DNA of 64,000 nucleotides from MedAcidi-G1 sp000817085. GTDB lineage: Bacteria > Actinomycetota > Acidimicrobiia > Acidimicrobiales > MedAcidi-G1. Below are positions 54,664 through 62,561 of the stretch, in pieces. The notes under the pieces are model-generated. The model was not told the DNA's origin. It worked only from the letters and a program-made list of their open reading frames with translations, and made no database searches. How positions within the stretch are numbered: position 1 is the first letter of the stretch; the number at the start of each line of letters is the position of its first letter. The position numbers were made by a program, and so were the translations under genes. The stretch is from NCBI GenBank assembly GCA_045568635.1, contig JBJLAO010000004.1, positions 186,001 through 250,000 on the forward strand, read 5' to 3'.

Positions 54664-55845
54664 ATGAGTCAAATATTGGAAATTTCAAATACCGTTCTGG
54701 ACGAAGTTATTTCAGTACGTAGAGATATACACGCTCACCCGGAATTAGACCTAGATAACCCTAAAACGCAAAACCGTATACTCGAATCTTTAGAAGGCCT
54801 TCCTCTTGAAATAACCACTGGAGAAAATCTAACTTCCGTTATTGCTGATCTAAAAGGGACAAAGACCTCTGAAGGTTCTACCGTTCTTTTACGTGCCGAT
54901 ACTGATGCCCTGCCCATGGACGAAGATAGTGGGGAAACTTTTTGTTCGGTGGAACCGGGCCGCGCTCACGCCTGTGGTCACGATGCTCATACAGCCATGC
55001 TTGTCGGTGCTGCGAAAGTTCTTTCGGAAATGCGAGACCGGTTTTCCGGAACAGTTAGATTTATGTTCCAGCCAGGAGAAGAAGGAGCGGGAGGAGCGCA
55101 AATTATGATTGACGAAGGAGTGTTAAAAAATGTAACCCGTGCTTTTGCTCTTCATGTAACCCCAAATCTTCCAACTGGCTTCGTTGCCTGTCGACCCGGA
55201 GCAATGCTTGCTTCTACTGATGAACTCAAAGTTACTGTTACTGGACAAGGCGGTCATGCTTCAACACCTCACCTTTGCGCTGACCCAATACTTCCAATGG
55301 CGTCAATGATAAATTCTATTCAAACATCAGTTACCCGAGAAATAAATGCTTTTGATCCCGCCTTGGTAACTATTGCTCATGTGGTAGCTGGAACTACAAC
55401 AAACGTGATTCCCGAAAAAGCTTTCTTTGAAGGAACAATTAGGTGTGTTTCTGAAAATACAAGGAGTCAAATAAAAGAATCGGTCATTAGGGTTTGTGAT
55501 CAAATAGCCAAGGCGCATAAATGTTCTGCAGATGTAACAATCACTGAGGGTTATCCAGTGACTGTAAATGATGCAAATGAAGCTGCTCGTTTTGCATTGC
55601 TTTGTGAAAAAACTATTGGGGAAGGAAGCTTTTTCGAATTCCCTTCACCTGTAATGGGGGGTGAAGATTTCTCATATCTACTTGAGAAAGTCCCCGGTGT
55701 AATGGCTTTTTTAGGTGTTTGCCCGGAAGATATCGTAGATTCGCTAAGTGCTCCCCCCTGCCATTCAAACCGTATGCGCATAAACGAGTCGGCTCTCCTC
55801 TACGGTGTTGCTCTACACACCGCAGTTGCTCTCGAAGGGGGTTGA
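54664..55845 (+). CDS. M20-family amidohydrolase
   Basis: This 393-residue zinc peptidase would cleave N-acyl amino acids or similar amides. The metal site HACGHDAHTAMLVGAA (about 101-115) and GEEGAGGAQ (about 139-147, catalytic-type Glu) are present. The dimerisation domain lies between, and the last ligand is in CHSN near the end. It is of the hippurate/IAA-amido-hydrolase type. The product acid may feed the thioesterase and dehydrogenase genes that follow one base and 30 bases downstream. Confidence 0.88.
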   Translation: MSQILEISNTVLDEVISVRRDIHAHPELDLDNPKTQNRILESLEGLPLEITTGENLTSVIADLKGTKTSEGSTVLLRADTDALPMDEDSGETFCSVEPGRAHACGHDAHTAMLVGAAKVLSEMRDRFSGTVRFMFQPGEEGAGGAQIMIDEGVLKNVTRAFALHVTPNLPTGFVACRPGAMLASTDELKVTVTGQGGHASTPHLCADPILPMASMINSIQTSVTREINAFDPALVTIAHVVAGTTTNVIPEKAFFEGTIRCVSENTRSQIKESVIRVCDQIAKAHKCSADVTITEGYPVTVNDANEAARFALLCEKTIGEGSFFEFPSPVMGGEDFSYLLEKVPGVMAFLGVCPEDIVDSLSAPPCHSNRMRINESALLYGVALHTAVALEGG

Positions 55846-55846
55846 T

Positions 55847-56662
55847 ATGGGTTCACAAATAGATGACTTTTGCAGTCTCATGGAGCTAGAAGGACATGGG
55901 CCAGATGTCTATGTGGGACTAAGCCCCGATTATCCTTGGGGTAGAGTTTATGGAGGTCAGGTAGTTGCTCAAGCTTTACGAGCAGCCGCATCTACTGTCG
56001 AAGAAGATCGTCGTGTCCACTCACTTCATGCTTACTTTATTAGAGGTGGCACTAGTGACGAACCAATTAGATACGAAGTTGACCGACTCAGGAACGGCCG
56101 TTCTTTCACCACAAGGAGAGTTGTGGCCCGCCAATCTGATGGGGCCATCCTAAATCTCTCTTGCTCATTTCAAAAAGATGAAGAACAAGTAGATATTCAG
56201 GAGTCTTCTCTACCAGATGATGCCGGCAGTCCAGATGATTATGAATCCGAGAATTGGGCTCCACTCCTGGAACGAAAGCCTACTTCTTCTTCCTCTTCTG
56301 GAAGAGCCGCTACTTGGCTGAAAGTCCATGGGCCTATTCCTGACGATCCAATTCTTCAAGCTTGTGCGTTAGCTTTTGCTAGCGATGACGTTCCTACAGA
56401 AGCAGTTAGCACTTCTCATCCAAAAATAGCTGAAGTGCGTGATGGTTGGATTGGTTATGCGGAGCTGTTCATTGGAGCGAGTTTGGATCATGCAATTTGG
56501 TTCCACAGGAATGCCAGAGCAGATGATTGGCAGTTTCATGATTTTCGATCTCATGGGTTAAATGGGGGTCGAGGTCTTTCCACAGGAGAAATTTTCACTT
56601 CGGATGGCCTCCACGTGGCGACTGTTGCCCAGGAGGCACTCTTAAGGGAACGAACCAGGTAG
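55847..56662 (+). CDS. tesB: Acyl-CoA thioesterase II (TesB-like)
   Basis: This 271-residue double-hotdog thioesterase hydrolyses acyl-CoA to free acid and CoA. Motifs are YGGQVVAQALRAA (about 42-54), SLHAYFIRGGTSDEPIRYEVDRLRNGRSF in pieces (about 72-100), and SLDHAIWFHRN near 225. ATG 55847 lies one base after the previous stop with GAAGGGGG as ribosome site; the longer upstream frame is inside the peptidase gene. It is the second gene of the catabolic run. Confidence 0.9.
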   Translation: MGSQIDDFCSLMELEGHGPDVYVGLSPDYPWGRVYGGQVVAQALRAAASTVEEDRRVHSLHAYFIRGGTSDEPIRYEVDRLRNGRSFTTRRVVARQSDGAILNLSCSFQKDEEQVDIQESSLPDDAGSPDDYESENWAPLLERKPTSSSSSGRAATWLKVHGPIPDDPILQACALAFASDDVPTEAVSTSHPKIAEVRDGWIGYAELFIGASLDHAIWFHRNARADDWQFHDFRSHGLNGGRGLSTGEIFTSDGLHVATVAQEALLRERTR

Positions 56663-56692
56663 AAGTCTAAAAATTAGAAACAAGGTTTAAAA

Positions 56693-57640
56693 ATGAGTGA
56701 TAATAATGTCTCGATATTGTGGGAGGCGGTCAACTACATACGTGTGGAAGAAATAAAAAAAGCTTTTCCTAACGTGAATTTTATCGATGTTTCTCCTGGG
56801 GTGGAACTTGACCAAGAGCTTAGAGGGGAGATCTTTCTCGTTACACCTACACGTGATACTGCTGAACTACCTAAATTTTTAGATAAGGGAGTCAAGTGGG
56901 TTCACATAATGACCCATGGAGTTGATGGGTTGCCTTTTGAGATGTTAGGCGACTGCGTGGTTACTTGTTCTAGAGGTGCTTCATCTGTACCTATTGCTGA
57001 GTGGGCTGTCACTATGATTCTCTCTCACACGAAAAAAATTCCGGAAAGCTGGATATCTGAGGAACCTGAAAACTGGTTTCTTGCTCCGCTTGAAACACTC
57101 TCTGGCGCAACAGTAGCCTTACTGGGGTTTGGATCAATAAATCAGGAAATCGCTAAACGTTTGGAACCTTTTGGTTGTCGAATCGTCGCTGTTCGTAATA
57201 ACAAAAGTGGACTGTCTGGGACGAATATAGAAATCCTCCCCACTCTCGAAGAAGGGGTTTCTGAGGCAGATCATGTTGTTATTGGTCTTCCTCTTACAGA
57301 AGAAACTCATCACATTGTTAATGACCGTCTAATGAAACTCATGAAACCTGGAGCTCACCTTGTGAATATCGCTAGGGGTGACATTGTGGATCAAGAAGCC
57401 CTATTCGAAAATCTTGAATCAGGTCAAATTAGTAGAGCTTCTTTGGATGTTGTTAGCCCTGAACCGCTACCTGAAGGGCACTGGCTTTACACTGACCCGA
57501 GAGTAAAGTTGAGCGCTCATATTTCGTGGGCAAGTCCTGATTTTTTGGATCAACTCCACGATCTGTTTTCATCAAATCTCAAAAAGTGGCTTTCAGGTTT
57601 ACCTCTTGATGGTCTAGTAGACATCAAGAAAGGCTATTAA
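56693..57640 (+). CDS. D-isomer-specific 2-hydroxyacid dehydrogenase
   Basis: This 315-residue NAD(P)-dependent enzyme reduces 2-oxo acids to D-2-hydroxy acids or the reverse. The Rossmann motif is GFGSINQEIAKRLEPFG (about 144-160). The catalytic Arg is in NIARGDIVDQEAL, the Glu in SPEPLPEG and the His in SAHISW. Substrate is not determined. It starts 30 bases after tesB and lies before the cyclase gene, so the run may degrade a small hydroxy or oxo acid. Confidence 0.88.
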   Translation: MSDNNVSILWEAVNYIRVEEIKKAFPNVNFIDVSPGVELDQELRGEIFLVTPTRDTAELPKFLDKGVKWVHIMTHGVDGLPFEMLGDCVVTCSRGASSVPIAEWAVTMILSHTKKIPESWISEEPENWFLAPLETLSGATVALLGFGSINQEIAKRLEPFGCRIVAVRNNKSGLSGTNIEILPTLEEGVSEADHVVIGLPLTEETHHIVNDRLMKLMKPGAHLVNIARGDIVDQEALFENLESGQISRASLDVVSPEPLPEGHWLYTDPRVKLSAHISWASPDFLDQLHDLFSSNLKKWLSGLPLDGLVDIKKGY

Positions 57641-57688
57641 TGCCACAACATAAAAGACTCTCCGGTTAACCTTGTATAGGAGGTAATA

Positions 57689-58636
57689 ATGGTTTTACCT
57701 GAAGGTTTTCTTCAAATTTCTAATCGAGTTAGGAATTGGGGACGATGGGGTGATGATGACCAGCTTGGAACACTTAATTTCATTACTTCAGAGGTTGTAA
57801 AAAATGCTGCTGGATGCATCAAAACTGGAGAAAGATTTCCACTAGCTGTAACTCTTGAAAAAGAAGGCATCCAAGTTGGTTTTATACCGGGTCGCATTAA
57901 TCCGATACTAGAAATGATCTCAGTTGATGAACCTATAGATAGCGAAGCCGGAATTGATAGTTTTCACACCAGTGATGATGTGGTTCAAATGGGTTTACAA
58001 GCTGCGACCCATTGGGATGGGCTCTGTCACGCTTCTTACAATGGTCTCGTGTATAACGGTTACCCATCTGAAACAATTACCAGCGATAAAGGGGCGACAC
58101 GTTGTGGTATAGAAAATCTAAGAACTGTTTGTTCAAGAGGTGTTCTACTAGATGTTGCTAGAGCTAAAGGGGTTAATGTCCTAGATTGCCCTTATGCGAT
58201 CACGGCCGAAGACCTAGACGATGCAGCAGCATTAGGGAATGTAGAAATTAAGAGCGGCGACATTGTGCTGGTCAGAACTGGAAGAATGTCTATATATGAA
58301 TCCGAAGGGGGCATGGCCTATTGCTTGGGTCCTTCTGGGGATGGTTCAAATGCAGGGTTTTCTCTTTCAACAGTCGAATGGTTCTACGACCATGAAGTGG
58401 CTGCCGTAGCAAACGACACTCTCGCATTCGAGGTCTACCCTTCTGAGGATGTTCCGATGGCTGTTCATATGCTTCACTTGGTAGATATGGGCCTAACTCA
58501 GGGTCAAAATTGGAATCTCGAGTCTTTAGCTGATGCGTGCGAGAATGACGGAATCTATGACTTCTTTTTAAGCGCTACTCCGGAACCGTTTCTGGGGGGC
58601 GTAGGGTCTCCTGTGGCTCCTGTAGCGATTAAATAA
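57689..58636 (+). CDS. Cyclase-family protein (PF04199-type)
   Basis: This 315-residue protein belongs to the cyclase/kynurenine-formamidase-like family, metal hydrolases acting on cyclic or formylated amides. The metal site is ATHWDGLCHASYNG (about 109-122), a variant of HxGTHxDxPxH. DIVLVRTGRM and VEWFYDHEVAAVANDTLAFE are also conserved. A TAGGAGGTAA ribosome site precedes the ATG. It ends the four-gene run that starts with the M20 peptidase. Confidence 0.82.
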   Translation: MVLPEGFLQISNRVRNWGRWGDDDQLGTLNFITSEVVKNAAGCIKTGERFPLAVTLEKEGIQVGFIPGRINPILEMISVDEPIDSEAGIDSFHTSDDVVQMGLQAATHWDGLCHASYNGLVYNGYPSETITSDKGATRCGIENLRTVCSRGVLLDVARAKGVNVLDCPYAITAEDLDDAAALGNVEIKSGDIVLVRTGRMSIYESEGGMAYCLGPSGDGSNAGFSLSTVEWFYDHEVAAVANDTLAFEVYPSEDVPMAVHMLHLVDMGLTQGQNWNLESLADACENDGIYDFFLSATPEPFLGGVGSPVAPVAIK

Positions 58637-58656
58637 CTTTAATCTGAGTCACACGA

Positions 58657-58681
58657 CACAGGTGAAAAACGTCACCTTGTG
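58657..58681 (+). terminator. Hairpin after the cyclase gene
   Basis: A stem CACA-GGTGA / TCACC-TTGTG with one bulged base and an AAAACG loop lies 20 bases after the cyclase stop, followed by GAGTTTAATAATTTATT. The weak T-rich tail makes it a possible terminator of the four-gene run. Confidence 0.4.
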
Positions 58682-58729
58682 AGTTTAATAATTTATTAGC
58701 TAACAGAATGTACGTGTAGAAAATAGTGA

Positions 58730-59164
58730 ATGGTAGTTATGAAGACAAAATCTTTACCCAATGAAATGAACCAAGTCCCTCTTTTTTCTGGGCTTTCTAA
58801 ATCCGAAATAAAGTCTCTTAAAAAGCTGATGACCGCTGTCAACATCAATTCAGGCAAAACTGTTGTGCGTGAAGGAGACGTTGGAAGAGAGTTCATGATC
58901 ATCCGAAGTGGAACAGCTTCAGTTAGCCGAGAAGGAAACACCTTTGCCCAATTAGGACCTGGCGACTTTTTTGGTGAAATGAGTCTTCTAGGTGAAGGAC
59001 CTAGGTCAGCTACCGTTACTGCTGAAACTGACTTGGTACTTGAAGCATTAAATAGGCGTGAATTTGCAACCATGCTTCACAAAAACCCTGAAATTGCAAA
59101 AAAGATTTTAGAAGACGCTCACAGTAGGTCAGAACAAAAATCTTCATTGAATGAAACTATTTAA
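58730..59164 (+). CDS. Cyclic-nucleotide-binding domain protein
   Basis: This 144-residue protein is almost only a CRP-type cNMP-binding domain: PLFSGLSKSEIKSL, REGDVGREFMIIRSG, and the phosphate cassette GDFFGEMSLLGEGPRSATV. The Arg before SAT is the usual cAMP contact. There is no DNA-binding helix-turn-helix, so it is not a CRP activator on its own. Single-domain proteins of this type may regulate partner proteins. It is upstream of ribokinase and nucleoside hydrolase. Confidence 0.85.
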   Translation: MVVMKTKSLPNEMNQVPLFSGLSKSEIKSLKKLMTAVNINSGKTVVREGDVGREFMIIRSGTASVSREGNTFAQLGPGDFFGEMSLLGEGPRSATVTAETDLVLEALNRREFATMLHKNPEIAKKILEDAHSRSEQKSSLNETI

Positions 59165-59233
59165 TTAGACTATTAATCTTTTCGATATTATTGCCCTATA
59201 GCTAAAGCACTAATTAAGTGCGATGTTAGACAC

Positions 59234-60160
59234 GTGGGAAAGAAGATTTTTTCGTTGGGTGAATCAAATAGAATCGTAGTAATAGGTTCCGCAAATATCG
59301 ATTTAGTTGCTTCTGTAAAACACTTGCCCGTTTCGGGAGAAACAGTTTTAGGAAACAGTTTCACTAAGACTCCTGGCGGAAAAGGTGCCAATCAGGCCGT
59401 AGCGGCATCAAAACTCGGAGGAGACGTCTCCTTTGTTGGATGCATAGGCTCTGATCAAGAAGGTGAAATATTGCGATCAAGCCTGGAAGATGCGAATGTT
59501 AACTGCGACTTTCTGATTTCGCATCCTGAGGCCTCTACCGGCAATGCGATGATCGGGGTTGATGCAGAAGGCAACAATTCAATAATTGTAAATCCCGGGG
59601 CTAATGGTGCTTTGGCTCAAGAAGACATACTTGCGGCTGAAGAAATAGTGGAATCTTCACAAGTTGTTTTGATGCAACTTGAAATCCCAACTAGGTGTTT
59701 AGAAATTGCTGTTGAAATGGCTAATGGAATTATAATTTTGAATCCTGCACCTGTTGTTGACATTTCGAAAGGGTTGTTGGAAAAAGTAGATGTACTTATC
59801 CCAAATCGAATAGAGCTGGCACGTTTATCCGGCAAAGAAGCTTTTAATAGCCTTGACGAAGTTGAAGCTGCGGCTAAAAGCCTTGATATTCAAACAGTGA
59901 TAGTTACTTTGGGAAGCGAGGGGGCACTACTGGTTTCAGGCGACCAAACAGAGTTGGTTTCTTCACCAGTGGTTGAGAGCGTTGACACGACTGGGGCAGG
60001 CGATGCGTTCTGTGGTTCGGTGGCTGAATCGTTATCGAGAGGATTGAGTTTTCTGGAAAGTGTTGAACATTCTGTAACTGCGGGTGCATTATCAACAACT
60101 ACTTACGGAGCGCAGATCTCAATGCCTACACGCTCTGAAGTCGACTCGTTTTCAGGGTGA
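59234..60160 (+). CDS. rbsK: Ribokinase (PfkB family)
   Basis: Ribokinase phosphorylates ribose to ribose-5-phosphate. The 308-residue PfkB protein has GSANIDLVASV, the first signature GGKGANQAVAA (about 48-58), NPAPVVDI and the C-terminal TTGAGDAFCGSV with catalytic Asp. The GTG start is used. It is followed 16 bases later by a nucleoside hydrolase, so free ribose from nucleosides is the probable substrate. Confidence 0.9.
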   Translation: MGKKIFSLGESNRIVVIGSANIDLVASVKHLPVSGETVLGNSFTKTPGGKGANQAVAASKLGGDVSFVGCIGSDQEGEILRSSLEDANVNCDFLISHPEASTGNAMIGVDAEGNNSIIVNPGANGALAQEDILAAEEIVESSQVVLMQLEIPTRCLEIAVEMANGIIILNPAPVVDISKGLLEKVDVLIPNRIELARLSGKEAFNSLDEVEAAAKSLDIQTVIVTLGSEGALLVSGDQTELVSSPVVESVDTTGAGDAFCGSVAESLSRGLSFLESVEHSVTAGALSTTTYGAQISMPTRSEVDSFSG

Positions 60161-60176
60161 ACCGTAGAGTTATCTT

Positions 60177-61118
60177 ATGCCTTCTGAATCTAAGCCAAAA
60201 ATTATTCTTGATTGTGATCCCGGTGTGGATGATGCGATAGCGATTATTACTGCTTGCAGGTGGGCAAATATAGTGGGTATCACTTCAGTGTCTGGAAATG
60301 TGCCAGTTGAGCATACGACTTCTAATGCATTGAAAATGAAAAAACTTCTTAATATAGACGCTCCTCTTCATAGCGGTGCTTCTAGGCCTATTGAGACTGA
60401 ACCTTTTCATGCTTCTCATGTGCACGGGCAAACGGGGCTTGGTGACACCGACTTGCCTGAGCCTGATGATCTTGCTGATTCTGATGATGCGGTTGGTTTT
60501 ATTTTGGAGAAAACTCGCGAAGAGGAAGGAATACATTTAGTACCAATTGGACCTCTGACAAATATTGCACTTGCTATAAAAGCTGATCCGTCTTTAGTTA
60601 ATAGAGTTGCATCAATCACTTTGATGGGTGGTGGCGCGGGAGTCGGGAATGTAACTCCCGCTGCTGAGTTTAATATTTTTGCAGATCCTGAAGCTGCTGA
60701 TTTAGTTTTTAGATCAGGCGCACAGTTGAACATGCTAGGGCTTAATCTAACCCACCAAGTTTTGATGGGTACAGTGCACGCTGATTATTGTTATGCGTTG
60801 AACACTCCCGTAGCAAAAACGGCTGGTGATCTTCTCAGTTTTAATGGTAGGACTCATGGGACTGAAAAGGGATCGAATTTAGGGGCTATGCACGACCCTT
60901 GTGCAGTTTTAGCTGTCACTCACCCTGATCTTTTTATGAGCAAACTTAGGTCTGTGGTAGTTGAACTTGGGGGCTCTCATACAAGAGGCCAGACACTCGT
61001 CGATGAAAGAGAATGGGTTGATACAGAAAAAAACTGCAATGTTTACTACGAGGTGGACTCAGAAAAAGTAATTGAGCTTATTCTCCAAGCAGTCAGTGAG
61101 TTTGATCCAAAAGGTTAA
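60177..61118 (+). CDS. Nucleoside hydrolase (IUNH family)
   Basis: This 313-residue enzyme splits nucleosides into base and ribose. The Ca2+-binding DCDPGVDDA motif is at residues 10-18, with GPLTNIALA (about 126) and the NIFADPEAADLV region. Its ribose would feed ribokinase next door. Purine or pyrimidine preference cannot be read from the sequence. The gene overlaps the convergent hypothetical gene by 26 bases at its 3' end. Confidence 0.92.
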   Translation: MPSESKPKIILDCDPGVDDAIAIITACRWANIVGITSVSGNVPVEHTTSNALKMKKLLNIDAPLHSGASRPIETEPFHASHVHGQTGLGDTDLPEPDDLADSDDAVGFILEKTREEEGIHLVPIGPLTNIALAIKADPSLVNRVASITLMGGGAGVGNVTPAAEFNIFADPEAADLVFRSGAQLNMLGLNLTHQVLMGTVHADYCYALNTPVAKTAGDLLSFNGRTHGTEKGSNLGAMHDPCAVLAVTHPDLFMSKLRSVVVELGGSHTRGQTLVDEREWVDTEKNCNVYYEVDSEKVIELILQAVSEFDPKG

Positions 61119-61572
61119 CAGCAGCGGTCCATAGCCTTTCTTGTGGCGTTGGGCATAGTTTGTAGGTAGCTTCCATCAAGAAATCTGCTGCTAAGTTTGT
61201 TACAAGTTCTTCTTTCCTAACCTCCCAAACAAAACCGCGTTTGGGATGATCTTGTTTCAATTGCCAAGAAGCTGGTGCATGGATCCCTTCATGTTCAAGA
61301 ATGTCACTCGCATTTCTTCCTGTGCCGTGAGATACTCCCAAAGAAACTAACCTGTCTTCTCCTTCGAAAACCAGCGTTCCAACTGGTACTTGTGGTCCCC
61401 TTGCAGAAAACCAGCTGAATAAGCCTGGCGTTTCTACCCTTGAGTCATCTTCGACTACGGGTTCTACATTTACCCAACCATTCAGAGATATGACCTTTTC
61501 AAAAGCTGTCGCTAATTTATCTTTTTGGTCATCTGCTAGTTCGAGCATTTCATGCAAATAATTTTGTTTCAT
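61093..61572 (-). CDS. Conserved-looking protein of unknown function after arsC
   Basis: This 159-residue cytoplasmic protein has one Cys (in KLCPTP) and no signal peptide or membrane segment. The ATG at 61572 overlaps the arsC stop by four bases (ATGA), so the two are translationally coupled. GVSHGTGRNASD and a Trp-rich FSWFSARGP stretch are visible. I do not recognise the family. Its coupling with arsC suggests a shared role, which is inference. Confidence 0.7.
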   Translation of the reverse strand: MKQNYLHEMLELADDQKDKLATAFEKVISLNGWVNVEPVVEDDSRVETPGLFSWFSARGPQVPVGTLVFEGEDRLVSLGVSHGTGRNASDILEHEGIHAPASWQLKQDHPKRGFVWEVRKEELVTNLAADFLMEATYKLCPTPQERLWTAAVNLLDQTH

Positions 61573-61979
61573 AATAGTTCTTCTATTAGAAGGCAAACTT
61601 TTCTTTCAATTTGATCTCTAATTTCTCTTACCTTTTCTATCTTCTGATTAGCCGGATCATCTAATTGCCAATCTAAGTAACTCTTTCCTGGCAAAATGGG
61701 ACATGCGTCCCCGCATCCCATTGTTATAACTATGTCGACTTTTTCCATCAGATTTTCGTCGAATTGCATTGGCATATTTTGAGAAATATCTATCCCTATC
61801 TCACCCATAGCTTCAACCGCAGCAGGGTTTAACTCGTTACTGGGTTTTGAACCTGCTGAAAAAACTTTGATCCTATTACCAGCTAAATTCTTCAACAAGC
61901 CCGCAGCCATTTGAGAGCGTCCCGCATTATGTACACACATAAATAGAACACTCGGAGCTTCTTTGCCCTCCGTTGGCAT
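61569..61979 (-). CDS. arsC: Arsenate reductase, LMW phosphatase-like
   Basis: ArsC reduces arsenate to arsenite. The 136-residue protein has the P-loop CVHNAGRSQMA with nucleophile Cys15, and the second redox Cys89 and Cys93 in MGCGDACP. The sequence is of the LMW tyrosine phosphatase-like group found in mycobacteria, which may use thioredoxin or mycoredoxin. No arsR, arsB or acr3 is adjacent. It starts 2 bases after the PPOX gene and overlaps the downstream gene by four bases. Confidence 0.9.
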   Translation of the reverse strand: MPTEGKEAPSVLFMCVHNAGRSQMAAGLLKNLAGNRIKVFSAGSKPSNELNPAAVEAMGEIGIDISQNMPMQFDENLMEKVDIVITMGCGDACPILPGKSYLDWQLDDPANQKIEKVREIRDQIERKVCLLIEELL

Positions 61980-61981
61980 TA

Positions 61982-62518
61982 TTAACCGTTTTTTGGTTCA
62001 GAAGTGCGTGAAGCTCTTTCCTCTTTACTTCTGATTAATTCAGGTGATCGTGACCACATCAAGTCGCCGTCGTAGCTGAGTTTGTAGTCAGGAGTGAACT
62101 CTATTACCACTCGTGAAGGCGAATCGAGAAAATCTCTGAAGATACGCGCTTGGTCTTCGTCTGGTCTTAGAAATGCTGCGAATTCAGGGTAGAACCAGTC
62201 TTTTATTTCACGGTCATCGTGTACTACGCAGTCTCCTTTGTAGGTAACTGTCTTTCCTCCACCCATTGCTGTTCCTGTGCTATTGATACACACCGATGCT
62301 CTAGGAAATCTTCTTATTGCTGAGATTCGGGCTCTTCTTTCTGCAGCCGTCATCCAGATTTTTCCATCTTTTGGCAAATAAGCCATTACCACTCCGAAGG
62401 CTTCCCCTTGTTTGTTGGTCCACATAAAAACACATTCCCGGTTTGTGTTGACTAGCTGTGTTTCGAGTTCTTCACTCAGAGCGCATTCTGTAAGGTCTTC
62501 GTAGTTGTCTTCTGTCAT
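61982..62518 (-). CDS. PPOX-class flavin/F420-dependent oxidoreductase-like protein
   Basis: This 178-residue split-barrel protein belongs to the pyridoxamine-phosphate-oxidase-like class, which binds FMN or F420. The N-terminal barrel holds ECVFMWTNKQGEAFG and GKIWMTAAERRARISAIRRFPRASVC in pieces (about 48-76), the latter containing a basic stretch typical of cofactor binding. Substrate and cofactor are not determined. It is two bases before arsC on the same strand. Confidence 0.75.
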   Translation of the reverse strand: MTEDNYEDLTECALSEELETQLVNTNRECVFMWTNKQGEAFGVVMAYLPKDGKIWMTAAERRARISAIRRFPRASVCINSTGTAMGGGKTVTYKGDCVVHDDREIKDWFYPEFAAFLRPDEDQARIFRDFLDSPSRVVIEFTPDYKLSYDGDLMWSRSPELIRSKEERASRTSEPKNG

Positions 62519-62561
62519 ATTTTGAAACTAGAGGGATCTGTGCATTTAAGCAACTACTTGT

